From Trueperaceae bacterium (GTDB taxonomy: Bacteria; Deinococcota; Deinococci; Deinococcales; Trueperaceae): 34,611 nt of DNA. How positions within the stretch are numbered: position 1 is the stretch's first letter; the number at the start of each line of letters is the position of its first letter. Positions 6,683 to 14,701 of the stretch are shown here, in pieces. The stretch spans positions 1 through 34,611 of the forward strand of contig JAABRX010000036.1 in the NCBI GenBank assembly GCA_011390675.1. Direction: 5' to 3'. The notes beneath the pieces are model-generated. The model saw nothing but the letters and a program-made list of their open reading frames with translations, was not told the origin of the DNA and searched no databases. The translations under genes were made by a program, and so were the position numbers.

Positions 6683-7945
6683 TCAGCCGGCCGTCGCCGC
6701 TTGCCGCGGGGTCCGCAAGCGCAGGGCCACGGCGACGGCGAGCGCGAGCGGCAGCGGCACGAGCAGCCAGAGCGCCGGTCCGTACCCTCCGAGCAGCGGC
6801 GCGCCCAGGGCCAGCAGCACGGGTCCCGCGCCCGCGCCGCCCGCCGAGAGCGTCTGCGCCGTCCCCTTGATCCCGCCGATCGCGGCGCGTCCGAACAGCC
6901 GCGCGAAGAGGCTCCCCGACACGACCCCCATCAAGCCCTGGGTGACGCCGAGCACGACGCCGTAGAGCGCCAGCGTGGCGGGGCCGACGACGCTCGCGGC
7001 AGCCAGGCAGGCGGCCTGAAGCACCAGCATCGCCACCACCGGCACGCGCGGGTCGAGGCGGTCGATCAGGGCGCCGGCACCGACGTTCGTCGCGGCGACC
7101 ACCAGCGCGAACGGCGCGAACACCGCCGCGGCCGCCGCTCGGTCGATGCCGCGGGTCGCCATCAGGTCGAAGTGGTGGAAGATCAGCCCCGTTCCGAGCC
7201 CGCTGAGGAGCGCGACGCTCCCCGCGAGCAACCAGAAGGCCGCGGTGCGGCGCGCCTCGGCGGCGGTGAAGGTCGGTTCGTCGACGACCACCTGCACGCC
7301 CTTCGCCTTGCGGCCATCGGGCAGCTGCCCGAAGCGCTCCGGATGGCCCCGGTAGAACGCGAGCCCGAGCGGCAGCGCCGTCGCCGCGATCAAGGCGCCG
7401 AGCAGCGCGTAGGCCGTTCGCCAGCCGAAGTTGGCGATCAGCATCTCGATCAGCGGAGGGAAGCTCGCGGTCGCGACGGCCATCCCGATCCCGGTGAGGC
7501 CGACGGCCAGCGCTCGGCGGCGGACGAACCAGACGTTGATCACGTGCAGGCTCACGAGCCCGAGCGCGCCCTGGCCGAGGCCGCGCAGGAACACGAAGCC
7601 GATCGCCAATCCGACCAGGGTCGTCACCGTCGACAAATATACGCACGCGAGCGCGAGCCCGGCGGCGATCCACCCGACCGCCAGCCGCGGCCCGCGGCGG
7701 TCGATCGAGCGCCCGACCCACGGGAGCGTGAGGGCACCGGCAAGGGTGCCGAGCGTGTACACGAGCGAGACGCTGGCGCGCGTCGTCCCCAGGTCGTCGA
7801 TGATCGGGTCGAGGAAGACCGAGACCCCCACCGTCTGGGCCGGCGTCGTCATCATCAGCCCGAGCGTGCCCGCCACGAGGACCACCCACCCGTAGTAGAC
7901 CGGCGAGCGCTCGATGGTGCGGGAGCGGAGCGGGGCGTCGGGCAC
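6683..7945 (-). CDS. MFS transporter
   Basis: This is a 420-residue inner-membrane permease with about twelve hydrophobic segments in two halves. The start VYYGWVVLVAGTLGLMMTTP with an early YGW resembles the oxalate/formate and monocarboxylate-type MFS branch. A loop motif WVGRSIDRRGPR lies after the second segment, and the second half repeats it as GALIDRLDPR. A hydrophilic loop (about residues 190-215) separates the halves. The substrate is unknown. I choose the GTG at 7945 over a longer ATG at 7972 because TACGCT (minus strand, 7957-7952) lies exactly 6 nt upstream. The gene follows the cysteine-rich regulator by 63 nt on the same strand and may be controlled by it. Confidence 0.85.
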   Translation of the reverse strand: MPDAPLRSRTIERSPVYYGWVVLVAGTLGLMMTTPAQTVGVSVFLDPIIDDLGTTRASVSLVYTLGTLAGALTLPWVGRSIDRRGPRLAVGWIAAGLALACVYLSTVTTLVGLAIGFVFLRGLGQGALGLVSLHVINVWFVRRRALAVGLTGIGMAVATASFPPLIEMLIANFGWRTAYALLGALIAATALPLGLAFYRGHPERFGQLPDGRKAKGVQVVVDEPTFTAAEARRTAAFWLLAGSVALLSGLGTGLIFHHFDLMATRGIDRAAAAAVFAPFALVVAATNVGAGALIDRLDPRVPVVAMLVLQAACLAAASVVGPATLALYGVVLGVTQGLMGVVSGSLFARLFGRAAIGGIKGTAQTLSAGGAGAGPVLLALGAPLLGGYGPALWLLVPLPLALAVAVALRLRTPRQAATAG

Positions 7946-8008
7946 GGGTCGAGCGTACGCCACCGGCCGCACCTGCCGCCGCGCCGACGCCCGCCGGCGC
8001 GGGTGTCG

Positions 8009-8635
8009 TCAGCGCGGGGTCGCCGGCGACCAGCCGCCGGTGAAGGTGCACGCCGCGGCGCCGTCGCGCTGGCACGAGAGGCGTTCGGCCGGCAGGTCGG
8101 CGGCCGCTTCGACCACCCGGGGGAGCAGCTCGCAGACGCCGGCCGCCTGGCAGCCGGCGTCGCGGTACACGCAGTTGTGCGCGACCAGCGTCCATCCGTC
8201 CGACTCGGCGGTGAGGGCCGGCAGCATGTCGCCGTACTCGAGCGCTTGGAGCAGGCGCCAGAGCCGCTCGCGCGGCGGCAGCCGCAAGAGCGTGGCGCGC
8301 AGCGGGGTCGCCAACGCGTCCACCACCCCGCGCAGGAGCGGGTCCAGCACGCGCTGCTGGTCGGCGACCGCCAGCAGAGCCGCGAGCAGCTCGGGGTAGC
8401 GCTTGGGGAACGCGTCTTCGGCCGCGAGCGTCAACGCGTAGCGGCGGGCGGGTCGACCGACGCCACGACGGCCGCCACCGCGATCGGGCTCGCTGGCGAC
8501 GATCGCCGCACGCTCCAGCGCGAGGAGGTGGTGGCGCGTCGCGTTGGGGCTGAGCGACAGCGCCGCGGCCACCTCGCCGACGGACGAAGGACCCTGACGT
8601 TTGAGGTGGCGAAGGACGCGGTCGCGCGTTTCCAT
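8009..8635 (-). CDS. SufR-like winged-helix regulator with probable Fe-S cysteine cluster
   Basis: This is a 208-residue DNA-binding protein. Residues 1-70 form an ArsR/DeoR-type winged helix (VGEVAAALSLSPNATRHHLL, then the wing GRPARRYALT). The C-terminal part carries five cysteines: 155, 162, 168, 188 and 196, in HNCVYRDAGCQAAGVCELL and LSCQRDGAAACTF. The pattern H-N-C...C-E-L-L...C-x7-C resembles SufR, the iron-sulfur repressor of suf genes, including a C-x12-C spacing between 155 and 168. It probably senses iron-sulfur, oxygen or redox state; that is inference. The ATG at 8635 fits the start of homology. A palindrome (8653-8666) lies just upstream between this gene and a divergent DUF2892 gene and is a likely operator. 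No suf genes are in the window. Confidence 0.8.
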   Translation of the reverse strand: METRDRVLRHLKRQGPSSVGEVAAALSLSPNATRHHLLALERAAIVASEPDRGGGRRGVGRPARRYALTLAAEDAFPKRYPELLAALLAVADQQRVLDPLLRGVVDALATPLRATLLRLPPRERLWRLLQALEYGDMLPALTAESDGWTLVAHNCVYRDAGCQAAGVCELLPRVVEAAADLPAERLSCQRDGAAACTFTGGWSPATPR

Positions 8636-8652
8636 GGATTCGCACCATTCGT

Positions 8653-8685
8653 ACCATGGACATGGTGAGAACTGGGACCTAAGCT
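8653..8685 (+). promoter_or_regulatory. DUF2892 promoter with overlapping palindromic operator
   Basis: TGGACA (8657-8662), a 17-nt spacer and TAAGCT (8680-8685) make a good promoter for the plus-strand gene at 8705. The -35 box lies inside ACCATG-GA-CATGGT (8653-8666), an inverted repeat with 6-bp arms. The same repeat borders a possible -10 for the regulator on the other strand (TACGAA, 8653-8648). A protein bound here would affect both directions. Confidence 0.55.
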
Positions 8686-8704
8686 TGGTTTCAGGAGGTG
8701 GACC

Positions 8705-8917
8705 ATGGTCCGCAACGAAGGAACCGTCGATCGCATCGTCCGCGTGGTGCTGGGGGTCGCGCTCGTCGCCGCATGGGCGTTCGGTTGGCTCACGGGCACG
8801 CTCGCCGTCGTGCTGGGTGTCGTCGGCATCGTGCTGATCGGTACAGGCGCGGTCGGCTTCTGCCCGCTCTACCGGATGCTCGGCATGTCGACCTGCCCGG
8901 TGCCCGCCAAGCGTTGA
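8705..8917 (+). CDS. DUF2892 (YgaP-type) small membrane protein
   Basis: This 70-residue protein begins MVRNEGTVDRIVRVVLGVAL and has two hydrophobic segments (about residues 14-28 and 31-48) followed by GFCPLYRMLGMSTCPV. The N-x-G-x-x-D-R-x-x-R start and the C-P-x-Y...L-G-x-x-T-C end define DUF2892, found alone or fused to rhodanese domains, often near sulfur or redox genes. The two cysteines are conserved in the family; their role is not established. Translation is supported by a very strong ribosome binding site, AGGAGGTGG, unlike the leaderless genes around it. It is divergent from the SufR-like regulator and shares its operator region, so regulation by it is plausible. Confidence 0.85.
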   Translation: MVRNEGTVDRIVRVVLGVALVAAWAFGWLTGTLAVVLGVVGIVLIGTGAVGFCPLYRMLGMSTCPVPAKR

Positions 8918-8956
8918 CCCGCCCCGCCGCCTGAGCCGGGCGTCCCATGCCCTCGT

Positions 8957-8983
8957 CGCCCCCCGGTCCCCCACCGGGGGGCG
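8957..8983 (+). terminator. GC-rich terminator hairpin after DUF2892 gene
   Basis: CGCCCCCCGG and CCGGGGGGCG form a 10-bp stem around TCCCCCA. It sits 40 nt after the DUF2892 stop and before potD. No T-run follows, so termination efficiency is uncertain. Confidence 0.55.
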
Positions 8984-9070
8984 CTTCGGTATGGTGAGGT
9001 GCTCGCAACGCGCCGGGAACGGCGCGTCCGTCGCACTGCCCCCCCCGCTCACCGCTGCGAAGGAGCCGCC

Positions 9071-10159
9071 ATGCCGCGCCGTGGTTCGACCCTGATCCTC
9101 ACCGCCGCCCTCATGCTCGGAGCCACCGGCTTCGGCACCGCCACCGCCCAGTCCTCGTGGACCTGTCCGGACGGCTACGCCGGCCAGACGCTCTCGGTCT
9201 ACAACTGGACCACGTACATCGCCGAGAACACGATCGCCGACTTCGAGGCGGCCTGCGGCGTCCGCGTGATCTACGACACGTACCCCACCGACGGCGACAT
9301 GCTCGCCCGCATGCGCCAGGGAAACCCCGGCTACGACGTGGTGGTGCCCTCGGACGTCATCGTCCCGCTGATGATCGAGGAAGGGTTGGCGGTCGAGCTC
9401 GATCACGATCGCTTGCCGAACCTCGCCAACATCGGCCCGACCTTCCTGAACCTCGACTTCGACCCCGGCAACGTCTACTCGCTCCCGTACCAGTGGGGCA
9501 CCATCGGCATCGGCTACGACGTCGAGGCGGTCGGCTTCGAGATCACCAGCTGGCAACAGATGTTCGAGTACGACGGACCGGTGAGCTGGCTGGAGGACGT
9601 GCGACCCATGTTCGGCGTCGTGCTCTCGATCCTCGGCCATGACCCCAACACCGACGATCCCGACCTGATCGACGAGGCCAAGGACTACCTGATCGCCAAC
9701 GGTGGCAACGTCGTGTACATCAACCAGGACGACGGGCAGGAGATCCTGCTGCGCGGTGAGGCCCACATCGTCGTGGAGTACTCGGGCGACCTCTTCCAGA
9801 TCATGGACGAGTGCGAATGCGACCGCTACGCCTACGTGATCCCCGAAGAGGGCGCGAACTTCTGGGTCGACAACCTGGTCATCCCCACGGGTGCGAGCAA
9901 CCCCGAGTTGGCCCACGTCTTCCTCGACTACCTCATGGACCCTCAGGTCGCCGCCGACATCGCGAACTACACCGCCTACGGCAGCCCGAACCGCGCCGCG
10001 ATCACGGCCGGTCTGATCGACGCCGAACTGCTCGAGGACCCGGGCATCTACCCGACCGCCGAGACCGAGGCGCGCCTCTTCCGCGTGGTGCAGGACGGTG
10101 AGCTCGAGCAGCTCTACAACGACGCGTGGGACGAGGTGAAGATCTTCGTCGGGCGGTGA
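9071..10159 (+). CDS. potD: Polyamine ABC transporter substrate-binding protein (PotD/PotF family)
   Basis: This is a 362-residue secreted protein. Residues 1-26 form a Sec signal peptide (basic start MPRRG, hydrophobic core, A-T-A cleavage before Gln27); there is no lipobox cysteine. The mature part opens LSVYNWTTYIAENTIADFEA, the PotD/PotF signature. It also shows TYPTDGDMLARMRQGNPGYD, VVPSDVIVPLMIEEGLAVEL and LPYQWGTIGIGYD, which line the polyamine site in known members. It should bind putrescine or spermidine outside the membrane and deliver it to PotB/PotC. The start ATG has GAAGGAG 6 nt upstream. potA follows after 35 nt, while the permease genes lie 3.6 kb away on the other strand. A weak -10 (TATGGT, 8990) precedes it. 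Confidence 0.92.
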   Translation: MPRRGSTLILTAALMLGATGFGTATAQSSWTCPDGYAGQTLSVYNWTTYIAENTIADFEAACGVRVIYDTYPTDGDMLARMRQGNPGYDVVVPSDVIVPLMIEEGLAVELDHDRLPNLANIGPTFLNLDFDPGNVYSLPYQWGTIGIGYDVEAVGFEITSWQQMFEYDGPVSWLEDVRPMFGVVLSILGHDPNTDDPDLIDEAKDYLIANGGNVVYINQDDGQEILLRGEAHIVVEYSGDLFQIMDECECDRYAYVIPEEGANFWVDNLVIPTGASNPELAHVFLDYLMDPQVAADIANYTAYGSPNRAAITAGLIDAELLEDPGIYPTAETEARLFRVVQDGELEQLYNDAWDEVKIFVGR

Positions 10160-10178
10160 AGCCCGTCCCCTCGGACGG

Positions 10179-10194
10179 TAGACTCGGCGCCAAC
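10179..10194 (+). promoter_or_regulatory. Internal leaderless promoter of potA
   Basis: TAGACT (10179-10184) lies 10 nt before the GTG start of potA in the 35-nt gap after potD. It repeats the exact -10 box of both MFS genes at 21156 and 22698. It would let potA and following genes be transcribed apart from potD. Confidence 0.55.
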
Positions 10195-11313
10195 GTGAGC
10201 ACCGCCGCCGTCGAGGTCCGCAACCTGGTGAAGGAGTTCGAAGACGGCGCGGGCCGGCCGGTCCGCGCCGTCGACGACGTCTCGCTCACCATCGGCGAGG
10301 GTGAGTTCTTCGCGATGTTGGGTCCATCGGGGTGCGGCAAGACCACCACGCTGCGCCTCATCGCCGGTTTCGAGGACCCGACCGGCGGCGAGGTGCTGCT
10401 GCGCGGCCGGCCGGTCCATGGCGTGCCGCCGTTCCACCGTCCGGTGAACACGGTGTTCCAGGATTACGCCCTGTTCCCGCACATGACCGTCCTGCAGAAC
10501 GTGACCTTCGGGCTGCGCATGGCGCGCGTGGCGCCCGCGGAGGCCCGCCGCCGCGCGCTCGAGGCGCTCGAGATGGTGCACCTGCCCGACGCGGGCGACC
10601 GCCGTCCGGGGCAGCTGTCGGGCGGCATGAAGCAGCGCGTGGCGCTGGCGCGCGCGCTCGTGAACCGGCCCGCGGTGCTCCTGCTCGACGAGCCGCTCGG
10701 CGCCCTCGACCTCAAGCTCCGCAAGGCGATGCAGGACGAGCTCAAGCAGCTGCAGCAGCGCGTGGGCATCACCTTCGTGTACGTCACGCACGACCAGGAG
10801 GAGGCACTGACGATGGCCGACCGGATCGCGGTGATGTCGGCGGGCCGTGCGCTGCAGATCGGGACCCCCGATGCCGTGTACGAACGCCCGTCGAGCCGCT
10901 TCGTCGCCGACTTCATCGGCGAGACGAACTTCCTCGAGGGCACCCTCGAGGCGCGCCACGGCGACCGGGGCGTGGTGCGGCTCGCGGGCGGCGCCACCGT
11001 CGAGGCGGCGCTGCGCGACCCCGGCGCCCTGGTCGGGCACCCGGTGGCGGTGGCGGTGCGACCCGAGAAGATCGGTCTGGCGGTCGGCGACGGTGGTTCC
11101 GCTGGCGGCGGCACCGTGGCGCTCGCCGGCGAGGTCGTCGACGTCCAGTACATCGGCACCGACACCCGCTACCGGGTGCAGTTGCGCGGCGCCGGCGCGG
11201 CGCCGGTGGTCGTGCGCGTCCAGAACCGCCAAGCCGGCTACGACGCGATGTGGACGCGCGGCACCGAGGTCGTCGCGTCGTGGAGCGGCGACCACGCGTC
11301 GGTGCTCGCATGA
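10195..11313 (+). CDS. potA: Polyamine ABC transporter ATP-binding protein
   Basis: This 372-residue ATPase energises polyamine import. Visible motifs are Walker A GPSGCGKTT (residues 43-51), the Q-loop in TVFQDYALFPHMTV, signature LSGGMKQR (141-148), Walker B LLLDEPLGALD (162-172) and the switch His in YVTHDQEEALTMAD. A TOBE domain follows from about residue 280 (AVRPEKIGL, VVDVQYIGTDTRY), as in PotA and related CUT1/MOI importers. I choose the GTG at 10195 because TAGACT is 10 nt upstream and homology begins here; an upstream ATG at 10126 would overlap potD. The gene overlaps the C45 hydrolase gene by 4 nt (ATGA). Confidence 0.92.
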   Translation: MSTAAVEVRNLVKEFEDGAGRPVRAVDDVSLTIGEGEFFAMLGPSGCGKTTTLRLIAGFEDPTGGEVLLRGRPVHGVPPFHRPVNTVFQDYALFPHMTVLQNVTFGLRMARVAPAEARRRALEALEMVHLPDAGDRRPGQLSGGMKQRVALARALVNRPAVLLLDEPLGALDLKLRKAMQDELKQLQQRVGITFVYVTHDQEEALTMADRIAVMSAGRALQIGTPDAVYERPSSRFVADFIGETNFLEGTLEARHGDRGVVRLAGGATVEAALRDPGALVGHPVAVAVRPEKIGLAVGDGGSAGGGTVALAGEVVDVQYIGTDTRYRVQLRGAGAAPVVVRVQNRQAGYDAMWTRGTEVVASWSGDHASVLA

Positions 11314-12404
11314 GCCTCCCCATCCTGGACGTCGCCGGCACCCCCGCCCAGATGGGGGCCGCGCATGGGACGTTCGCCCGCACCGAACTGCGCACCTTCG
11401 CCGCCGAGCGCGTCCACCTGGCCGGCTCGCCGGTCTGGACCGGACGCAGCCTCACGCGAGCGCAGGTGCTCGCCCTGGGCGAGGCGAGCCTCGAGGCGCA
11501 CCGTGCCTACGCCCCCGACCTCGCCCAAGAGTTGGACGCGATGGCCGAGGCGGCGGGGCTCTCCGCGGCCGAGGTCGTGATCGTCAACGGCTTCACCGAC
11601 TTCGTCGACGCCGTGTACGCGGTCGGTCCGGGCCAGCGCGTCGCCGCGCCGGTGCCGGAGGAGGCGATGGACTGCACGGCCTTCCTGGTGCCCGGCGGCC
11701 GCGCCGCCGACGGGCGCGCGCTCTTCGGCCAGACGTGGGACATGCACGAGACCGCCGCCGAGCACGTGATCGTGCTGCGGGGCGTCCCGACGGACGCCCC
11801 CGCCTTCGTGGCGTTCACGTCGGTCGGCTGCGTCGGCATGATCGGCATGAACGAGCACGGCTTGGTCGTGGGGATCAACAACCTCTCGGCCGGGGACGGC
11901 GCCGTGGGGGTCACCTGGCCGTTCGTGGTCCGCAAGGCGCTGCAGGAGCGCGACCTGGACGGTGCGCTGCGCTGCATCGCCGATGCGCGCCTCGCGGGCG
12001 CCCACAACTACCAGGTGCTCGACGCCGCCGGCCGGGGCGCGAACGTCGAGGCCACCACCACCCGGACCGTGGTCACCGAGCTCGCGAACGAGGCCTTGGT
12101 GCATACGAACCACTGCGTCGCCCCCGCCACCCGTGCGGTCGAGCGCGAGCGCGACCCCGCGGCCGTCGCGAGCAGCGCCCGCCGCTTGCTGCGCGGCGCC
12201 GAGCTGGCGGACCGCCGCGGCCTCGGCCCCGAAGACCTGATGGCCTTCACCCGCGACGATCAAGCGATCTGTTACCGCGGGGTGCCGCCCCGCCACGTGG
12301 CGACCTGCGGCGCCGTGGTCGCCCGACCGGCCGACCGCGCCTTCTGGGCGGTGCGCGGGCTCCCGAGCGAGCACCCGTTCGTCCGGGTGCCGCTCCCGGC
12401 ATGA
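11310..12404 (+). CDS. C45-family Ntn-hydrolase (acyl-CoA:6-APA acyltransferase-like)
   Basis: This 364-residue protein belongs to the C45 family of self-processing Ntn-hydrolases, named for Penicillium isopenicillin N acyltransferase. Marks are GTPAQMGAAHGTF near the start, the processing site AMDCTAFLVPGG with the predicted nucleophile Cys122, GQTWDMHE, VGMIGMNEHGLVVGINNL and later EALVHTNHC. Members cleave or transfer acyl groups on amides; bacterial substrates are mostly unknown. Precursor cleavage before Cys122 would give two chains. Set between potA and a GNAT gene with 4-nt overlaps on both sides, it probably acts on an acylated amine or amino acid linked to polyamine metabolism; this is inference. 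No signal peptide is visible, so it should be cytoplasmic. Confidence 0.85.
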   Translation: MSLPILDVAGTPAQMGAAHGTFARTELRTFAAERVHLAGSPVWTGRSLTRAQVLALGEASLEAHRAYAPDLAQELDAMAEAAGLSAAEVVIVNGFTDFVDAVYAVGPGQRVAAPVPEEAMDCTAFLVPGGRAADGRALFGQTWDMHETAAEHVIVLRGVPTDAPAFVAFTSVGCVGMIGMNEHGLVVGINNLSAGDGAVGVTWPFVVRKALQERDLDGALRCIADARLAGAHNYQVLDAAGRGANVEATTTRTVVTELANEALVHTNHCVAPATRAVERERDPAAVASSARRLLRGAELADRRGLGPEDLMAFTRDDQAICYRGVPPRHVATCGAVVARPADRAFWAVRGLPSEHPFVRVPLPA

Positions 12405-13090
12405 ACGCCGCGGACGGGGTGGAGATCGCTCCGTCGCAGCCGTGGCAGGCCCCCCACCTCGAAGCGCTCCAGGTGCGCTGCTTCCCGACCCTGGGGGCGC
12501 AGGAGCTGATGCGCGCCGAGCACTTCCTGCGCCATCTCGAGGTGTTCCCCGAGGCCGACCTGGTCGCGGTCGCGCACGTCGGTCGCGACGGAGCGCCGCT
12601 GGCCGAACCGGAGGTGGTGGGGCTCGGCTCGGGCTTCTTCGTCGATTTCGACTTCGACGACCCAGGGCACACCTTCCGCGAGCTCATCGACGACGGGTGG
12701 TACGGCCGACACGATCCGAGTGGCGCCTGGTACTACGGGGCGGACGTCTCGGTCGATCCGGCGTGGCGCGGGCTCGGCGTCGGACGGCGGCTCTACGACG
12801 CGCGCAAGGACCTGGTGCGGCGCCACGGCAAGCGCGGCATCGTGGCCGGCGGCGTGATTCCCGGGTTCGCGCAGCACAAGCACGCGATGTCCGCCGCGGC
12901 GTACGTGGCCAAGGTCGTCGCCGGCGAGCTCGCCGATCCGACGCTCACGATGCAGCTGCGCAATGGCTTCGAAGTCGAGGGGGTGCTTCAGGGCTACCTG
13001 GAGGACTCGGCCGCCGACGACTGGGCCGCCCTGATCGTCTGGCGCGACCCGAGCTTCCGAAGCGCGGACGAGGCACTTCGTTCGCCTTGA
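12401..13090 (+). CDS. GNAT N-acetyltransferase, polyamine-island copy 1
   Basis: This 229-residue protein carries the GNAT acetyl-CoA motif VDPAWRGLGVGRRLYDARKD (R-G-x-G-x-G type) at about residues 117-136. The part after it, VVAGELADPTLTMQLRNGFE then VEGVLQGYLEDSAADDWA and ALIVWRDP, resembles GNAT domains that occur fused to nitrilase-like carbon-nitrogen hydrolases. The same block recurs in the GNAT at 15974 (VLAGELTDPTVTMQLHRGL), so the two are paralogues. It should transfer an acetyl or other acyl group to an amine; a polyamine or its breakdown product is the natural guess from context. It overlaps the C45 gene by 4 nt and ends the potD-potA-C45-GNAT run. Confidence 0.85.
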   Translation: MNAADGVEIAPSQPWQAPHLEALQVRCFPTLGAQELMRAEHFLRHLEVFPEADLVAVAHVGRDGAPLAEPEVVGLGSGFFVDFDFDDPGHTFRELIDDGWYGRHDPSGAWYYGADVSVDPAWRGLGVGRRLYDARKDLVRRHGKRGIVAGGVIPGFAQHKHAMSAAAYVAKVVAGELADPTLTMQLRNGFEVEGVLQGYLEDSAADDWAALIVWRDPSFRSADEALRSP

Positions 13091-13270
13091 CCTAGAAACC
13101 GATGATGCGTGCGGAACGTCGCTCGTGTGGCCTCCGTGGTGCGTCGGGCGACCAATAGTTGCATGAACGCTGCACGGCCGCTCCGCCGTTTCGGCCGTTC
13201 CATCTCACATGGCGAGACGATGGTGTGCATGTGATCGGGCGATACACACATTCCCTACCCGAACGAGGTG

Positions 13271-13276
13271 TACGCT
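13271..13276 (+). promoter_or_regulatory. Leaderless promoter of marR-type gene
   Basis: TACGCT lies 9 nt before the ATG at 13286. The 195-nt gap upstream (13091-13285) is lower in GC than the genes and is where the regulator might act on itself, but I could not pick out a clean palindrome. Confidence 0.55.
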
Positions 13277-13285
13277 GCAGTTCTT

Positions 13286-13723
13286 ATGGCTGCCACCACG
13301 GATCTGCTGGAGCTCTTCCGCGTCGTCCTCCAATCGGCTCGCGACACCGATCGGCTGCTCAACGAGTGGCTCGACGAGGACGCCAACATGACGATGCAGG
13401 ACCTATCGGTCCTGCACGCGATCGACGTGGGCGTCGCGTACCCCACCGAGATCGCCGCCCGCCTCAACCAGGCCTCCCCCACCGTCTCGCACGTGATCAG
13501 CCGGCTCGTCTCGCGCGGCTTCATCGAGCGCGAGCGCGCCGACGACGACGGGCGCAAGCGCCGGCTGACGCTCACCAAGAGCGGTGCGGCCATGCTCGAG
13601 CGCTGCAAGACCGTGATCGGCCGCGGCCTCGAGGACGGTCGCTACAAGCTGACCGACAAGGACGTCGTGCGCACCCAGAAGGCGCTCGAGAAGTACCTGA
13701 AGATCATGCGCTTCGGCGCCTGA
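13286..13723 (+). CDS. MarR-family transcriptional regulator
   Basis: This 145-residue winged-helix protein shows the MarR order: an N-terminal dimerisation helix, MTMQDLSVLHAI, the recognition region ARLNQASPTVSHVISRLVSR, the wing GFIERERADDDGRKRRLTLT, and a C-terminal helix for dimerisation. MarR proteins usually repress nearby genes and release DNA on binding a small ligand. It sits between the potD-potA-C45-GNAT run and the convergent potC-potB pair, so it is the best candidate for the controller of the polyamine island; this is inference. The ATG at 13286 is favoured over one 18 nt upstream because of the -10 box position. A terminator hairpin follows. Confidence 0.88.
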   Translation: MAATTDLLELFRVVLQSARDTDRLLNEWLDEDANMTMQDLSVLHAIDVGVAYPTEIAARLNQASPTVSHVISRLVSRGFIERERADDDGRKRRLTLTKSGAAMLERCKTVIGRGLEDGRYKLTDKDVVRTQKALEKYLKIMRFGA

Positions 13724-13748
13724 CGCCACCTCGACGCCCGCGTTCCTC

Positions 13749-13775
13749 GCCGCCCCGGCCGATGCTCGGGGCGGC
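13749..13775. terminator. Bidirectional terminator between marR and potC
   Basis: GCCGCCCC and GGGGCGGC form an 8-bp stem around an 11-nt loop in the 81-nt gap between two convergent genes. It could serve both strands. There is no clear T-run. Confidence 0.55.
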
Positions 13776-13804
13776 GTCGTCGCTCGGGGGTGGCTCCGAG
13801 GTGC

Positions 13805-14701
13805 TCACCGGTCGGCGCCCCGCCGCTGCAGCAGCAGCGACGCGCCCACCAGCACCAGCGAGGCGAGGATCATCAGCGTGCTCACCGCGTTGATCTCGGG
13901 CGGCACGCGCTGCTTGAGCAGCCCGTAGACGAACAACGGCAGCGTCGTCGTGCCCACGCCGGACGTGAAGAAGGTGACGACGAAGTCGTCGAGCGAGAGC
14001 GTGAACGCGAGCAGCGCCGCCGCCACCACGCCCGGGGCCAGCATCGGGAAGGTGACGCGCCAGAAGGTCTGGAGCTCGTTGGCGCCGAGGTCGCGGGCGG
14101 CCTCTTCGAGCGCCGGGTCCATGGTCGCCAGCCGTGCCCGCACCACGATCGCCACGTACGCGACGTTGAAGGCCACGTGGGCGATCACGATGGTGCCGAA
14201 GCCCGACACCAGGCGCACGCCGGTCGTCTGCAGGATCAGCTCGAACACGATCCGGAAGAACACCGCGAGCGACACGCCCATGGTGATGTCGGGGATCACG
14301 ACCGGGAGGTAGAACAGCGCGTCGAGAAGGCGTCGCCCCGGGAACCGGCCGCGCGCCGCCGCGAGCGCGAACATGGTCCCGAACACGGTCGCGACGACCG
14401 TCGAGACCGCGGCGACGACGAGCGAGTTGCGCACCGCTTGGAGCAGCAGGTCGCTCTGGAAGCGACCCTCGCCCCCGAGGGCTCCGAACAGGTTCTCGTA
14501 CCACCGCAGCGTCGCTCCACGCCACACCGACACCGACGCACCGTCGTTGAACGAGAACACCACCAGCACCGCGATCGGCACCCACAGGAACACGAAGGCG
14601 CTGATGGGGACGACCCACATGAACCAGCGACCGGCCCGGCGCGCCGCCAGGTCGCGCCGCAGGGCCGCGTCGCCGCCCGGTGCCTTGGCGGGCGCCGTCA
14701 T
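13805..14701 (-). CDS. potC: Polyamine ABC transporter permease PotC
   Basis: This 298-residue inner-membrane permease has about six hydrophobic segments. The first is WFMWVVPISAFVFLWVPIAV, followed by VLVVFSFNDG, the usual PotC opening. The cytoplasmic EAA loop that docks on PotA is present as EEAARDLGANELQTFWRVTF with P-M-L-A-P-G after it. Characteristic PotC text also includes LPVVIPDITMGVSLAVFF and TLSLDDFVVTFFTSG. With PotB it forms the channel for PotD-delivered polyamine. Its ATG overlaps the potB stop by 4 nt, so the two are coupled. The pair lies opposite to potD and potA and converges on the MarR gene. Confidence 0.92.
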   Translation of the reverse strand: MTAPAKAPGGDAALRRDLAARRAGRWFMWVVPISAFVFLWVPIAVLVVFSFNDGASVSVWRGATLRWYENLFGALGGEGRFQSDLLLQAVRNSLVVAAVSTVVATVFGTMFALAAARGRFPGRRLLDALFYLPVVIPDITMGVSLAVFFRIVFELILQTTGVRLVSGFGTIVIAHVAFNVAYVAIVVRARLATMDPALEEAARDLGANELQTFWRVTFPMLAPGVVAAALLAFTLSLDDFVVTFFTSGVGTTTLPLFVYGLLKQRVPPEINAVSTLMILASLVLVGASLLLQRRGADR

